NCBI GenBank assembly: GCA_015680685.1
Contig: MNCI01007621.1
Location: 196,084 to 260,083, forward strand
Direction of reading: 5' to 3'
Length of the DNA: 64,000 bases
From: Gnetum montanum
Lineage: Eukaryota; Streptophyta; Gnetopsida; Gnetales; Gnetaceae
Part shown: positions 23,310 through 34,263 of the stretch, piece by piece
Position numbering within the stretch: the first letter of the stretch is position 1
Layout: each line of letters starts with the position of its first letter
Notes under the pieces: generated by a model
Databases searched by the model: none
Told to the model about the DNA's origin: nothing
The model's input: the letters and a program-made list of their open reading frames with translations, nothing else
Program-made: the position numbers and the translations under genes

Positions 23310-24343
23310 ATAAAAAGTGTGGAGAATATATCGATATTATTGGAGATAGAGTTTTGACAACCCGAGAAGCAGGACAAAGTATCATTAGACAATTAGAAAG
23401 AAGGGATGAGGAAGATAAGAGCTCAACTGCCAATCACATGTATGAATGCAACATTTTCCTATATGATCACCCCAAAGGCCAATGCCCAATCTTGTTACAT
23501 TTATATGAGCATTAGGGAAGCATGTTACACCCAAAGTTCGTATAGAGATACTGTGTTCGATCACAGTGGCAACAATCCCAGTAGTGGGGGAAGCCACCCC
23601 TAAATTGGAGACACCCTTCGTATCAATTGAATCCAAATACTTATCTAGTTCAACATCCTGTTTCCCCAACTAGGTCAACATACTCTATCCCACCGCATTA
23701 TCATTCTCCTCAATACTATTAGCCCATGTCCTCAATGCAACCACCGCCTTGTGCACCTCACACTTCTCCTAATTTTCAATGTCCTCATCCTTTCCCTCCT
23801 TCTACATTGCCACCAATTGTTCCTAAGGTGTCTGCACCACAGCAACAACCCACGAATGTTACTTGTGCTACTATCGCGAACAGCAGTGAGAGACCTCAGC
23901 AACATCAAAGGTGTCCCTTCTTTATAAATGACCATAGGAAGGGACAACACAATTCCAAGGCCACTGCATTCTCCAACTCAGCGCAAGTCCAACACTGTGG
24001 TGCATCCTTCTCTTTGAACCCAACGCCTCGTGTTACTTCATCAAGGCCACCAATTAACACTCCAACAACCATACGGCCCAATGAATACAACCATGGAGGG
24101 CAACATCCTAATCCATGCATACCATCTTATAGTCCCAAATATCATAGTGGGTCAACTCTTTATGCGAGAACCACATCTCATAAATTGTCCCACTATGCTT
24201 ACTATAACCAAGTGTGTGGAGTCCAATGGGGTAAGTATGACCGGGTCCCAATATTTCCAACATGCAAGGATCCTCATCTTTCATTTATTAATCCTTGTCA
24301 TCCTCAACCGTTTAGTTATGGGAGATATCCCCCATTTTAATAA
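23310..24343 (+). pseudogene. gag C-terminal part of element B
   Basis: After the gap the frame reads YECNIFLYDHPKGQCPI, the family zinc-knuckle region (first Cys kept, second replaced by Phe). A Pro/Gln-rich tail follows and is open from 23726 to its stop near 24340. Stops break the part before 23726. The aspartic protease that follows gag in elements C and E is missing; sequence like the 3' non-coding region starts directly after the stop. Confidence 0.75.
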
Positions 24344-25734
24344 CAAGCAAGATTAATAAATATTTTTCATTTTCTTTAATTTTACAACTTTTTGTTTTTC
24401 AATTTTTCATTTTTCATTTTTTCAATTTCTTGTTTTATCTTTTTGTCTTTTTACGTTTTTATAAGTAATCTCATCTAGAAATAAAACACTCATGTGGCTC
24501 GTTGGTTGAGGTGTGTTCTATGTTATCGAGTCTTGAGTGATCAATTATTTGGACAGTGAGCCCACTACACCCACTCATCCACTGTACAAATAAGAGGTTT
24601 TGTTCGAGGGTGCAGTGATATTCTTGACATCCTTGAAACTTAAAATTAATGTTGTGTTTATTGTACCCAAAATGAAAAGGATGGACCAAGAGGGAATGAT
24701 TAGGGTGTGACGTCAAGGGGACTTGCGGATTCTCTTTGGTGATGTCTGTGGGAGTTATCATGCAACGTGGTTGTACTAAGATCCTTGTAGATCTAATAAA
24801 AAATGGGAGTAAGAGTAATTAAAAGGGCACTCAAAAATCCAATGCTATTCTAGGGGGTCCCATTAGAAAGACATGCATCCATGCCTGAAGGTTGGCGGCT
24901 TCTCTGGATTCAGCAATCGAAAAAGAAAAGAAAAGAAAAAGTGAGAAAAAAGAAAGAAAGAGGTAAAGTGCCACAAAGCAAAAATCACTCCTCCCCTGAA
25001 CAAAATGCCAAGTGATCGTATGCCTTGTTGTTTTAGTACTCTCATAGTCACTCATCATTGGATGAAACAATGCGGTGTCACTCATTAGAGGAATGGACTT
25101 GATCCTGATCTTGGAACAACAGGTTAATAACACATTAATCATGCTTTACACGTATGATTCACTGTGCCCTGGGTCAGTTACCTCATGCCCCCATCTCTAC
25201 AATCCCTTATATACCCCATCTCATCTCGCTATTCATGTAATTGTTGCTTGTGTCTTGTATAGCATAGAATTCTTACCTCATTCTAGTGAAATTTACATGT
25301 GTGTGTTTTTTGGAACCAGTGTGGATTACATTTAACCCTTCTAGTGCCCATGGACACTTTTAAGTGTGGTTACACAACGGCATTATAGGTTGGAACCTTT
25401 TTTGAGGAGGACCCACTTGTGTAATCTCTTGTAATTTTCACTCATGACACAACTCACACACACCATTTATTACACTCTGTGTATTTTCCATGATATTCTT
25501 TCCCTACTACTATCCCTCTGAATTCCAACGTTCCTATATACCATTACATGGCCTTTTTCTCTCACTTACCACCCAAGGCTTTATGGATCAAATTCCACCC
25601 ACATATAATTATTTGTGCCTTAAAAACTATCTACATTACCTTAGAACCCTTTAACATGTGCCCACATGTCCTTAATTTTCATTTTAAATTCTAGCAAAAC
25701 CTTCAAAATTCGGTATTTTTCCCTCGGCCTAAAC
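24344..25734 (+). mobile_element. 3'-type non-coding region displaced to the middle of element B
   Basis: Landmarks of the 3' region of elements A and E recur in order. These are T-rich sequence with GTTTTACA-like runs, GGTGTGACGTCAAGGGGACT (about 24705), ATGCCTGAAGGTT (about 24881) and TTTGAGGAGGACCCACTT (about 25401). In A and E this sequence follows pol; here it follows gag directly, which locates the loss of pol at about 24340. Confidence 0.65.
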
Positions 25735-25830
25735 ATCGATAGGCCACAATATTGCATACACGATATCATGGCCGATGTGATATCACGTACGCAATATCGC
25801 GTCACATTCAGCTATAAATAGTGATCCCCC
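25735..25830 (+). promoter_or_regulatory. LTR-like internal promoter before the extra ORF
   Basis: Four decayed palindromes (ACAATATTGC, ACGATATCAT, GTGATATCAC, GCAATATCGC) are followed by GCTATAAATAGTG (TATA box 25813-25820). This is the arrangement of the U3 promoter in the family's LTRs. It is not next to a primer site and lacks the rest of an LTR. It lies about 440 bp upstream of the extra ORF. Confidence 0.6.
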
Positions 25831-26269
25831 CACAACACTTACCATCATTTTCAACAATTCACGTAGGGGAGTTGTTCAAATTTCTCTCTATGACTTACAA
25901 TTGTGAGACCCTTACTTTTATGCCTATATCTTGTTTGCTAGTACTCTGATTTTCATTCCGTCTAAACCTACTTGAACCCTGAGTGTTCAACTTAGTCGTG
26001 GGGGAGGGACACATGCCGAAGAGTGCATAACTTTTTTGGAATTTTTCATCGCCCGAAGGACATTATAAAGGGTAATTAGCTATAACATTAAGGATAATTG
26101 TGCCGAAATTAATTTCATCCCTTTAGGTACACCGGGAAACTAAATTTGGAAACCACCTAAGTAAAAAGGACTCACTATTATAATCTTTTGGGAAACATCA
26201 CATGGAGATAAAATAAATTAATTAAGGCAAGTAGTAAGGTATAACTTAACTTCAGAAACAACCTTACTA

Positions 26270-29065
26270 ATGCTTGGCCCCGTGTGATTGCAAATGGCCC
26301 CGAAACATGGACAACAGGAAGGTCCTGCTCAAGGTGGAAGCAAACTACCTAAGAGAGGTGAAGAACAAGTCCCTGCAGGACAACATGCAGAGTAGGAGGA
26401 ACAATCATTTAGCATTCATTAAGAAGACCCTGCTACTGTACAATTTGGGCAGGCAGAAGGAGGAGCTGATGCAGTGCCTAAACAGGGACAACATCTCACA
26501 TTGCCCTAGGATTATGTTCAGGCTATCCACAAAAGGTCCACATTCACTGCAGTGATTGTGGAATTAAATTTTGAATCTTTCATAGAGTTTGCTCCTAAGG
26601 CTGTTAGGGACCACCTCAAAGGATCTCCCTTATGGCCTATCCTCTCTGCAAGCAGTGCCTGGTACCTAGGGGAAATGTACCAATTCTAGCACAACAGAGA
26701 ACAAAGCACCACCATTAACATTTGTGGTGTGATAATTGATTTCTCTATGCAAGCCATTTCGGAAGTATTAAACCTTCTGAATATAGGGCCAAAGGTTTCT
26801 CAATTATCTACTCGTTTAGACCCTAATGCACGACAAGTTTGGTTGGAGAGGGCATATGGCAAGGATAAGACATTTGAAGAGTTGACGATGGAAGAGAGGA
26901 TCTATTTTAAAATTGGAACATATCATCTCTTCCACACGACGGGCTTGAAAAGGATTTCGACATATGCAGCAAGGGGATGTGCAGTGCTGATGGGAAAGGT
27001 TAATGCTAACTTGCCTCATCTATACTTCACAGAGATCCTGAGGCGGTTTGAGGAACAGAAGATAGGGAAGCTTACATTACCCTTCCCTTGTCTTATCAAG
27101 AAGCTGTGCCGACGTGCTGGTATTAAAGGATACACTAATGATGTCCTTAGAAAAGCCCAAAATGTTTCATATGCTAAATTGTTAAAACCACCAGCCGCAA
27201 GGAAAATCACTAGTGAGACATTGGGACCAGAAAAGAAAAAGAACAAACGACAGGGCCAACTGCAACTCAACTTGCAGGACCTAGCCAACTTCCAAGTATG
27301 GGACCAGCCAACAACAGGAAGCAGGGCCTAGCACAAGCTAGGATCAACCACTGCCACCACAAGATTATAGACTATCAATGACCCATCTCAGGGCCATCGC
27401 TGAGACGATCAGTTAGGGAAGTCGTGATGATGCAAATCTCTTCTGCGTCATCGACGATGCCATACAGCCCATGGTTTCTTTAGATTGTGCAAGGGGTGAA
27501 GTGTCCATCCATATAGGAGGAGGGAAAAGTACTTGGTCACAACAGATCTCGGGAAACACTACATCTTTCCAAGTGCAATTAGAAATTGGTGAAGGGGGCA
27601 CCGTGCTGGTCATGCAACACCAGGATGCAGCAGGAGCCGTAAAAGTGGTTGTGGACCACATTAAAGAATCATTCAATGTACCTGTTGTGCAACCGATAGA
27701 TCTCACAGGAGCACGGGATGCTCAAACTTTGGCCAAAACCTCAATGACTCCTGTGGAACATGAGGATGTGCTTGATTGATTCCTACAAATAGGACAAGTA
27801 ATGACGTCCCTATTTGACATCCCTCAGGATGTTACAACAATTCAATCAGACCTCATTTCTGCCAAGGGGAAGCTTGTCTTGACAAAGGTAAGGGCTGAGC
27901 ATGCTGAAGTAGAGGTGCACAAACTGCAAGAAAAGCTTGTGGCCCTACAAGCAGCACAGCGGGACCCTTTGCAATTTGTTCCCATAAACCAGCTGGACAG
28001 TTTCAAACCTGAGCAACCAACCATACTACTAACGAAGAATAAGAAGGTGGTAGAAGAAAAAGAGAAGGCTGTTTGGGATGCCTCTGCAGCATAGGCACAA
28101 ACTTATGCGCATACCAAGGAACTCAAGGCCTTACAAAAGGAAAAGCAGCTTGTTTCCAACAACCTTCGGTTGACCTTTGTGGAAAAGTAAAAGAATGTTC
28201 TCAAAGAACATTTTCATCAGTTATGAGAATAATTCATCCGATTCAACCAAGACATGAGCCGTTTAGCCAGGGAAAATCAAACCCTCTCAATAGAGGAGGT
28301 ACGCGCCATCTGCCAAAAGACAGCTATCGAAATTAGCGCATGGCAAAATGAGGCTAAAGGATCACTTCTGGGATTAGGTGGGGATGTACAAACAGATCAG
28401 TGAGAAGGAGATCCATATGGCCAAGGCCCACATCAATGCTGTCAGTGCTCAACACACTAACTAACGAGCCATATTGGACACATCTGCCTTTGCCCACTAG
28501 GCGGAAGTTAAGAACTAGGACCTGCAGATCCAAGATCTTACAGGATACATGGAATTGACAAACCTACGATATGCCAACCTTGCCATGTTAATAATAGGAT
28601 GCCCGAGAACAGAGCTCGAACAATAGGTAGCTACCACCTACAGCAAATATGAAATAGAATTTGTAGAATGTAAGAAGATATTGCAAAAATTGGAGATTAC
28701 AAATTCTGAACTTGAGGTGGTGAAAACAAGCTACCAAGGACAAAAATGTGTTGCAACAGATTTGGCTCAACAGCTTGTGGATTTTCAAGAATATAGAGAT
28801 AAAGCCAGAGCCTACGAGAAGGAATGACGGGTGTTTATGGCTTAGTATGTCAAGGCAAATCAAATGTTTCCACAACTACCCTGCCCATGGGAAGTTTCGA
28901 CTCCATCAAACATCGGAACATTAGCATGGACTACGCAAGACCCCTGAACTAAGGAGGAGAAACTCCAGGCCATACATCAACGCCATCAAGTCCCAAGACC
29001 TAGAGCACAAGACAAGGGGAAAGCACCTATGGAGGAGCCACTGCCACCAGGAACTACATGAGTTC
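26270..29065 (+). pseudogene. Extra ORF of element B: transposon-type domain plus coiled coil
   Basis: A decayed frame of roughly 900 codons in sense orientation. The first part (26274-26555) has no known family. At 26520-27331 it reads a block with TTINICGVIIDFSMQAISE and, later, LPFPCLIKKLCRRAGI. This resembles the 'putative plant transposon protein' domain (Pfam PF20167), with its VRG.x.FSP and FP.LI..LC..AGV signatures. From 27801 to about 28860 the frames are Lys/Glu/Gln-rich and coiled-coil-like (KVRAEHAEVEVHKLQEKLVA). The end near 29060 reads DKGKAPMEEPLPPGTT and stop. At least five stops or shifts break it. The function is unknown; it could be a structural or gag-like protein. Confidence 0.6.
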
Positions 29066-29238
29066 CATCAATTTTGTAGCTTTAGGATTTCCTTTCACAT
29101 TCCTTGTGTGATGCCTTAATTTTTTTTTATTCCACACTGCAGCATGAACCCATTCTCACCATTCAATAATCCCATACCTATCCATTGTGTAATCAATGGA
29201 GCTTTCTATCACTGTAACTCAAGGACAAGTTTTCATTC

Positions 29239-29251
29239 AGTCATGGGGGTA
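29239..29251 (+). promoter_or_regulatory. Polypurine tract of element B
   Basis: CAGTCATGGGGGTA sits directly before the TGATGA start of the 3' LTR. The same motif precedes the 3' LTRs of A and E, and a GTTGTGGGGG version precedes that of C. Confidence 0.7.
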
Positions 29252-30056
29252 TGATGAGTCGCCATTTTAGTTAACTGTGATATCGCGTACACAATATCGC
29301 AGCTTGTCTCCTCATCTATAAATAAGAGGTAGACAGATCCAATAGGCAGTTTTTGAGTTTTCTAAGTTTTAAGTTAGTAGTTAGAGTTAAGTCTCTTTTT
29401 ACATCTCTCAACCCTTTCCTCCCAGTGTATGCCCGCAGTGTGGTGATTGTAATTGTACAACATCCTTATTCAAGTATGACGTACTTGGACACACACATGA
29501 CTGGCAATCAAGATCGAGATTACTTCATCATTATAGCATTCACTTAGCTTAATTATTTATTTAATTATCATTTACTGCTTTCTTAGTTAATATCTTCTTA
29601 CCCTAAACTCCTGTTAAACACAGAATGAGTACGACTTAATCACGAGCATTTAAGTGTGACTACTTGGTAACCCAGTAGCGTACCTAGGATCTGTGCTTGG
29701 TAATCCTAGTGGTAGTCATGCATGAGGTCCAAGATGTGTATGAATGATTGAGGAACAGATACTCATCGCACTTAGGTTAGCTTAGATTCTCTCTCACCCT
29801 TTCTTTCTTAGCTTAGTTAATCTTATTTACCATCATACCCAGGAGTAGCATTAGCATAGAAACACATCATACACCTCACTATGGACTAAACCATATGTGA
29901 CAAAGTTAACACTAGTCTAGATGGGAAGATAGCGAACTGCGACCTAAGAATAACTGTCTAGATACCACAACTAGTCCGTCTGCAGAGTTCAACTGGATCG
30001 TGCATGAAACATTCGTATTCATATGGTTGAGTGTAGGGGTACCTCACCACTCATCA
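29252..30056 (+). repeat. 3' LTR of element B
   Basis: The 805-bp LTR starts TGATGAGTCGCC and ends ACTCATCA. Palindromes GTGATATCGCGTACACAATA precede TATAAATA at 29317-29324. Relative to the 5' LTR it has a small insertion (TTTCTAAGTTTTAAG at about 29358) and many substitutions. Confidence 0.9.
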
Positions 30057-32712
30057 ATCATAGTTTGCATGTTTGGATTAGATGATGATAGAAGCTTGTT
30101 GATAGTAAGAGAATCTATCATAGGGGAAGTTAGTCTCATTGAAGCTCTAATTTTACTAGTCTTTTCATGTCATAAAAAAAGGAAGTTTCTTCATTTGGCC
30201 CTTAGTGTTGCTAGTATGATCCTATGTTTGTATGTTTACTACTTGGGTAGCTTTTCTTTGCTGCAGTTGTGATGGTAATTCACCTTGCATAGCAAGTGGT
30301 GGCATTGGTGGTAAAGAAGTTGGATGTTGATTTGAAGCATTAGCTATTTATGGATGCACGTATGGGTTTGAGTTGGTCCTTGGTGGCGTTGATTGATGGT
30401 ATTTTGGCAAATAATACTGTGGAGTCTAAATAGTTGCGTTTGTTGATGATATTGGACATTGAACATAGTATCAAAAAGGATTAGGTTGTCGATATGGATA
30501 TTGTTGGCATGGTGGTGCATGGCCCATGATTAAGGTTGTTACCACTATTGATGGTACTGCTCTTGTGGCTATGGTAAGCCTCCATTGGGATAATACATTG
30601 GTTGAAGGTTATGTTGGTAGTTACCTTGAGGATAAGGTAACCTTTTGGGCATCTATTTTTGAACAAATTTAGGATTGTGAGTGCACATGCCCCCATTTCT
30701 TGTAGATGTGCCATGATTGGGCAACATCCTTTGGGATGTTTATATTGACACATAGTGCAACCTTCCTCATTTGTGGAGTTGGTGTCTAAGCACTTAGCCA
30801 CTAAAGTAACTTTGCCTTTCCATCCAAACTCTTTCTTGTTCTTCTTATCTTTACCTTTTCCAAAGGCTTTCTTGGTTCTTTCCTCCATAATCTTTAATGT
30901 ATTTGTAAATTTCTCATCAACAGAATCCCATAAATTCTCTACTTTAGTCACAATGTCACTTACATATTTTTGAATCGGTAGAGTCTTTTTCTGGATGGCC
31001 TAATCCAAGGTTTCCTCCTCTTGTGTATCACAGACTCGTGCATCTCTTTTTCAAATTAATGGATCTCTATTATACTATTTAATTGATTCCTCTTTTTTAG
31101 CTCAGCTTCCTCTTTTGCTACCTGATCAATTAGTCTTTGAATGTAATGGGTAGTCATTTTTGATAACTTGCCTTGGGTGTAAACCCAAGAGTCTCTATGG
31201 TTTTGCTTTGCAACCCACTTACAATGTGTCTAAGTTGTTCCCTTAGTGAAAATTTGTGGCTTGGGCATCTGTGCAATAGTGAATAGTATCTACCCATTCC
31301 TGCATCAAGGGTCTCATAAGTCCTTTGCTTCTATCCTTATATTTGTTTCCTTAAATTGGACACTCGTGAATAAGTTTGGTATTTATCGTTGAAGAGTTCG
31401 AGCATAGTACTCTAATGTCTAATTGATTCAAGTTCTAATGACTTGTACTAGCTCTCTGCTTCGTTCACAAACATTTTGGAAAAAAACTTCAATTTTTTCC
31501 AATTACTTTTAATACTTTGGAGTGTGCAGGCATCATGGAAAGCTGGAAGGTGATGTTGTGGATCAACATTATAGCCACCTTCAAATATTAGCATGTTGTT
31601 CATGTTTAGCCATTTGATATGGCTTTCTCTCACATGACTAGTTGGTATATGGACAACTTCCTGAATGTTTATCATGCTTTGGGTTTCCATGAGGGGTTCA
31701 TCATCATTGTCGAGTTCATATGCTCTTTTGTAGTGATGACCCCTTCTGTGCTGATACCTTTCTTGATCCTCTCTTTGATCCCTTCACCTCCTTTGATCAT
31801 ATTCTTCATCTTCTGTATCGAAGTATCTCGAATATCAATCATGATGGTCATGAGTTCTCCTTTCTTCCCTATCATAGTCTTGGTACTTATGTCTTCTTAT
31901 CGATGATCGTGATGAGGCAAATGAGGTATTAAGAGAATGATGCCAACTTGTTCTCCTTTCATGACTCTTATATGCTTCTTTGTAAGATTTGGCAAAAACC
32001 CTTAGCCTTAAGTCTTGCTTTCTTCTTGAGTCAATAGCCTTCCCCTTAGGTGTCTCTGCTAGAGTGGAATGAAGTTGGGCTTTGACAAGTTCCTCAAGTC
32101 TAATGATAGGTGTTTTTGAACGCTCTTCATGGTTTTGGTGGAGTTTCCTTAAAATAAATGCATTAGCATCAAGTTCTTCCAAGACAATAGAAGTGTTGAC
32201 CTACTTCCCTTTGCTGTGTACATATTTGATCTCCATGGCAACATCTCTTCTCATTTTCTCCTTTGTGGATTCATAGGATCTTGTCATGTGCTGAGTCACA
32301 TGATACCCTTTCTAGATTTGATCCAACTACATTCCCCTTAAGGTAGTTTAGAGCATGTTAAGTGTTGCATGTTCTAGAGGCAGGACTATGTTGCCTTGCA
32401 TGTCCCTCCACCTCATTTGATTATCCTGATGAAAGATGAAAGTGAAGTCTGGATGGTAAGGATTAGTGTGAGCAAAAGTGAGTCTTGTTTGCATTGGAAT
32501 CCCCGATTCTTCTTCATCAATGATTCTATCATTACTTCTTCTTGTCTCTTTGGCAGGTGGTGATGTCTCTTTGTTTAAGGCCATGTTTGTGACTTAAGGT
32601 GTTGGTTAAGTGTACATAACTTATTTGGGATTATTAAAAAGATTAAGATTTTGACTTTGGGTTTCTAATACAACAAACTTTGGAAAATTAATTACTAAGC
32701 ATACATTAGCTT
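30057..32712 (-). pseudogene. gag (and start of the gag-protease linker) of element D
   Basis: Reverse-strand gag begins at the ATG at 32584 (FTFIFHQDNQMRWRDMQGN). It continues through 31448-31690 (gag core, RESHIKWLNMNNML) and 30481-30951 with a full knuckle CTMCQYKHPKGCCPI. It ends in a Pro-rich linker (MQGELPSQLQQRKATQVVNI) that is cut at 30057 by the 3' LTR of element B. Protease and pol of D are absent. Stops and shifts are frequent. Confidence 0.85.
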
Positions 32713-32732
32713 GTCCTTGGCAATAGGGCCAA
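32713..32732 (-). promoter_or_regulatory. tRNA-Asp primer binding site, element D
   Basis: The minus strand reads TTGGCCCTATTGCCAAGGAC directly after the LTR end. Confidence 0.8.
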
Positions 32733-33410
32733 TGATGAGCAGTGAAGTAATTCAACACTCAACCATATGAGATTCAAGTGTTCACATGCAGCTTGGTCGA
32801 ATTCTGTGGACAAGGTAATGTAATTATGCTAGTAATTGGTTTTAGTTCGTGATCTCTATCTTCCCACGTGAGCTAGTAAAATCAATGTGTATGGTTTAAC
32901 TCACAGTGCAGTGTATGATAACTGATGTTGCTTTGGCCATTTTACTCCTAGTAAACATGAGGAAAATAAAAGTGGTTTGTAAGTCTAAGTAAAAAACAAA
33001 TGAATCTAGTCTAACCTGGGCAATGAACATCCGTTCCTAACTCTTCGTACATGTCTTGGACTTATGTAATTGTTATTAGGATTACCAAGTATCTTGCTAC
33101 TAGGTGAACTAAGTGATAATACTACTGGGTTACCAAATGGTCACACTTAACACTTGGAATCAATCATATCCATTTCACTTAACAATAGTAAAAGTAAAGT
33201 TCATGGAAAAGTAAATCAGTAACTCGGAAAATAGTAAACGTTATAGTAAGTTAAAATAATAAACATTAGTCTAGGTAAATAGTAAAGAAATCTATGTGAT
33301 GCTGCAATGATGTAAAGTAATCTTGATCTTTATTTCCAATCATGAAACATGCCCAAGTACATTCGACTTGAATAAAGACTTCATTCAATTACATAACATC
33401 ACACTGTAGG
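32733..33410 (-). mobile_element. Truncated 5' LTR of element D
   Basis: Plus-strand TGATGAGCAG at 32733 is the reverse of the LTR end. The R/U5 region follows to CACACTGTAGG at 33410, where another LTR starts abruptly. The U3 with its TATA box is missing and is not found on the far side of element C. Confidence 0.8.
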
Positions 33411-34263
33411 TGATGAGCGATGAGGTACCCCTACGCCCAACGATACAAATCATAGGTGTTCACATGTGACCTCATCGAATTCTACAAACTTTAATTACCA
33501 AGTACGCTAGAGCTAAATGGTGAGTTCATGTTGTCCATTCGTTATATTCCTAGCCTCACTTATGAAATGCAAGTGTATGGTTAAGAGTGACTGAGGCATA
33601 AGATTTTTATCATTTTATGTTTTATCAATTTGATCACCTAAAACAATAATGAATGTGAGAGTAATTAAATGCTAAGTGAACTATTGTCTAATCTAACCTA
33701 ACACAAGTAACCATCCCCACTTCTCAGACACATCTTGAACTTCATGTAAACACTACTGGGTTGTCAAACGCTAACTGTTTCTAAGCTACCAAGTGTTACA
33801 TGTATGTTCGAAGGGGTCATGCTTATGTATTTTAATTAGTTGCTTAATTAATCAAAATTAATTACTAAATGAATAACATTAAATGTGAACTACATGAAAT
33901 CACAATATATAAATGCATAAAGAAAGAAAGTCTCAAGTGCTGCAAGGATGAATCAAAGAGCTCATCTTTATTGCTAACACAATGGTGTGTTTAGGTACAT
34001 CAATGCTTGAATAAAAATTTGATTACACTTATACCTCCTACTGCTGGCACTTGGGAAATATTCTAACTCTTGAATGAACAAATTGCAAGAATTTCGCTAC
34101 TTGACTTCAAAAATTACTACTAAATCATGTGCACAAGGGCTATATTTATAGGCCCAGGAGTACCCTGTGATATCGCCTGCCCGATATTACATCTTGGGCC
34201 ACGATATCGCATACCTGATATCATGTATCTGATATCAGGGATCAAGTAAAACACAATTCATCA
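33411..34263 (-). repeat. 3' LTR of element C
   Basis: The plus strand starts TGATGAGCGATGAGG and ends AATTCATCA, followed by ACCCCCACAACTGAATG, the reverse of the polypurine tract. The reverse TATA box is at 34143-34150. Palindromes lie at 34170-34245 (TGATATCGCC, CACGATATCGCATACC). Confidence 0.9.

Larger units (their letters stand above)
21590..30056 (+). mobile_element. Element B: gypsy element with gag and an extra ORF but no pol
   Basis: Two similar LTRs (21590-22406 and 29252-30056) bound an 8.5-kb unit that includes the N gap. The order is 5' LTR, tRNA-Asp primer site, gap, gag C-terminus (to 24340), 3'-type non-coding sequence, a promoter-like block (25735-25830), a large decayed extra ORF (26270-29060), polypurine tract, 3' LTR. 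No protease, reverse transcriptase, RNase H or integrase block is seen outside the gap, and 759 missing bases could not hold a full pol. The flanks are ATAGT and ATCAT, so there is no clean target duplication. The left flank is an old LTR while the right flank is gag of element D. Confidence 0.8.

Noticed and set aside
22466-23433. Open frames of about 270-308 codons on both strands over 22466-23433
   Set aside because: They consist almost wholly of unknown residues from the N gap.
23726-24340. Pro-rich 204-codon frame as a separate gene
   Set aside because: It follows the gag knuckle of element B and matches the Pro/Gln-rich gag tails of C and E.
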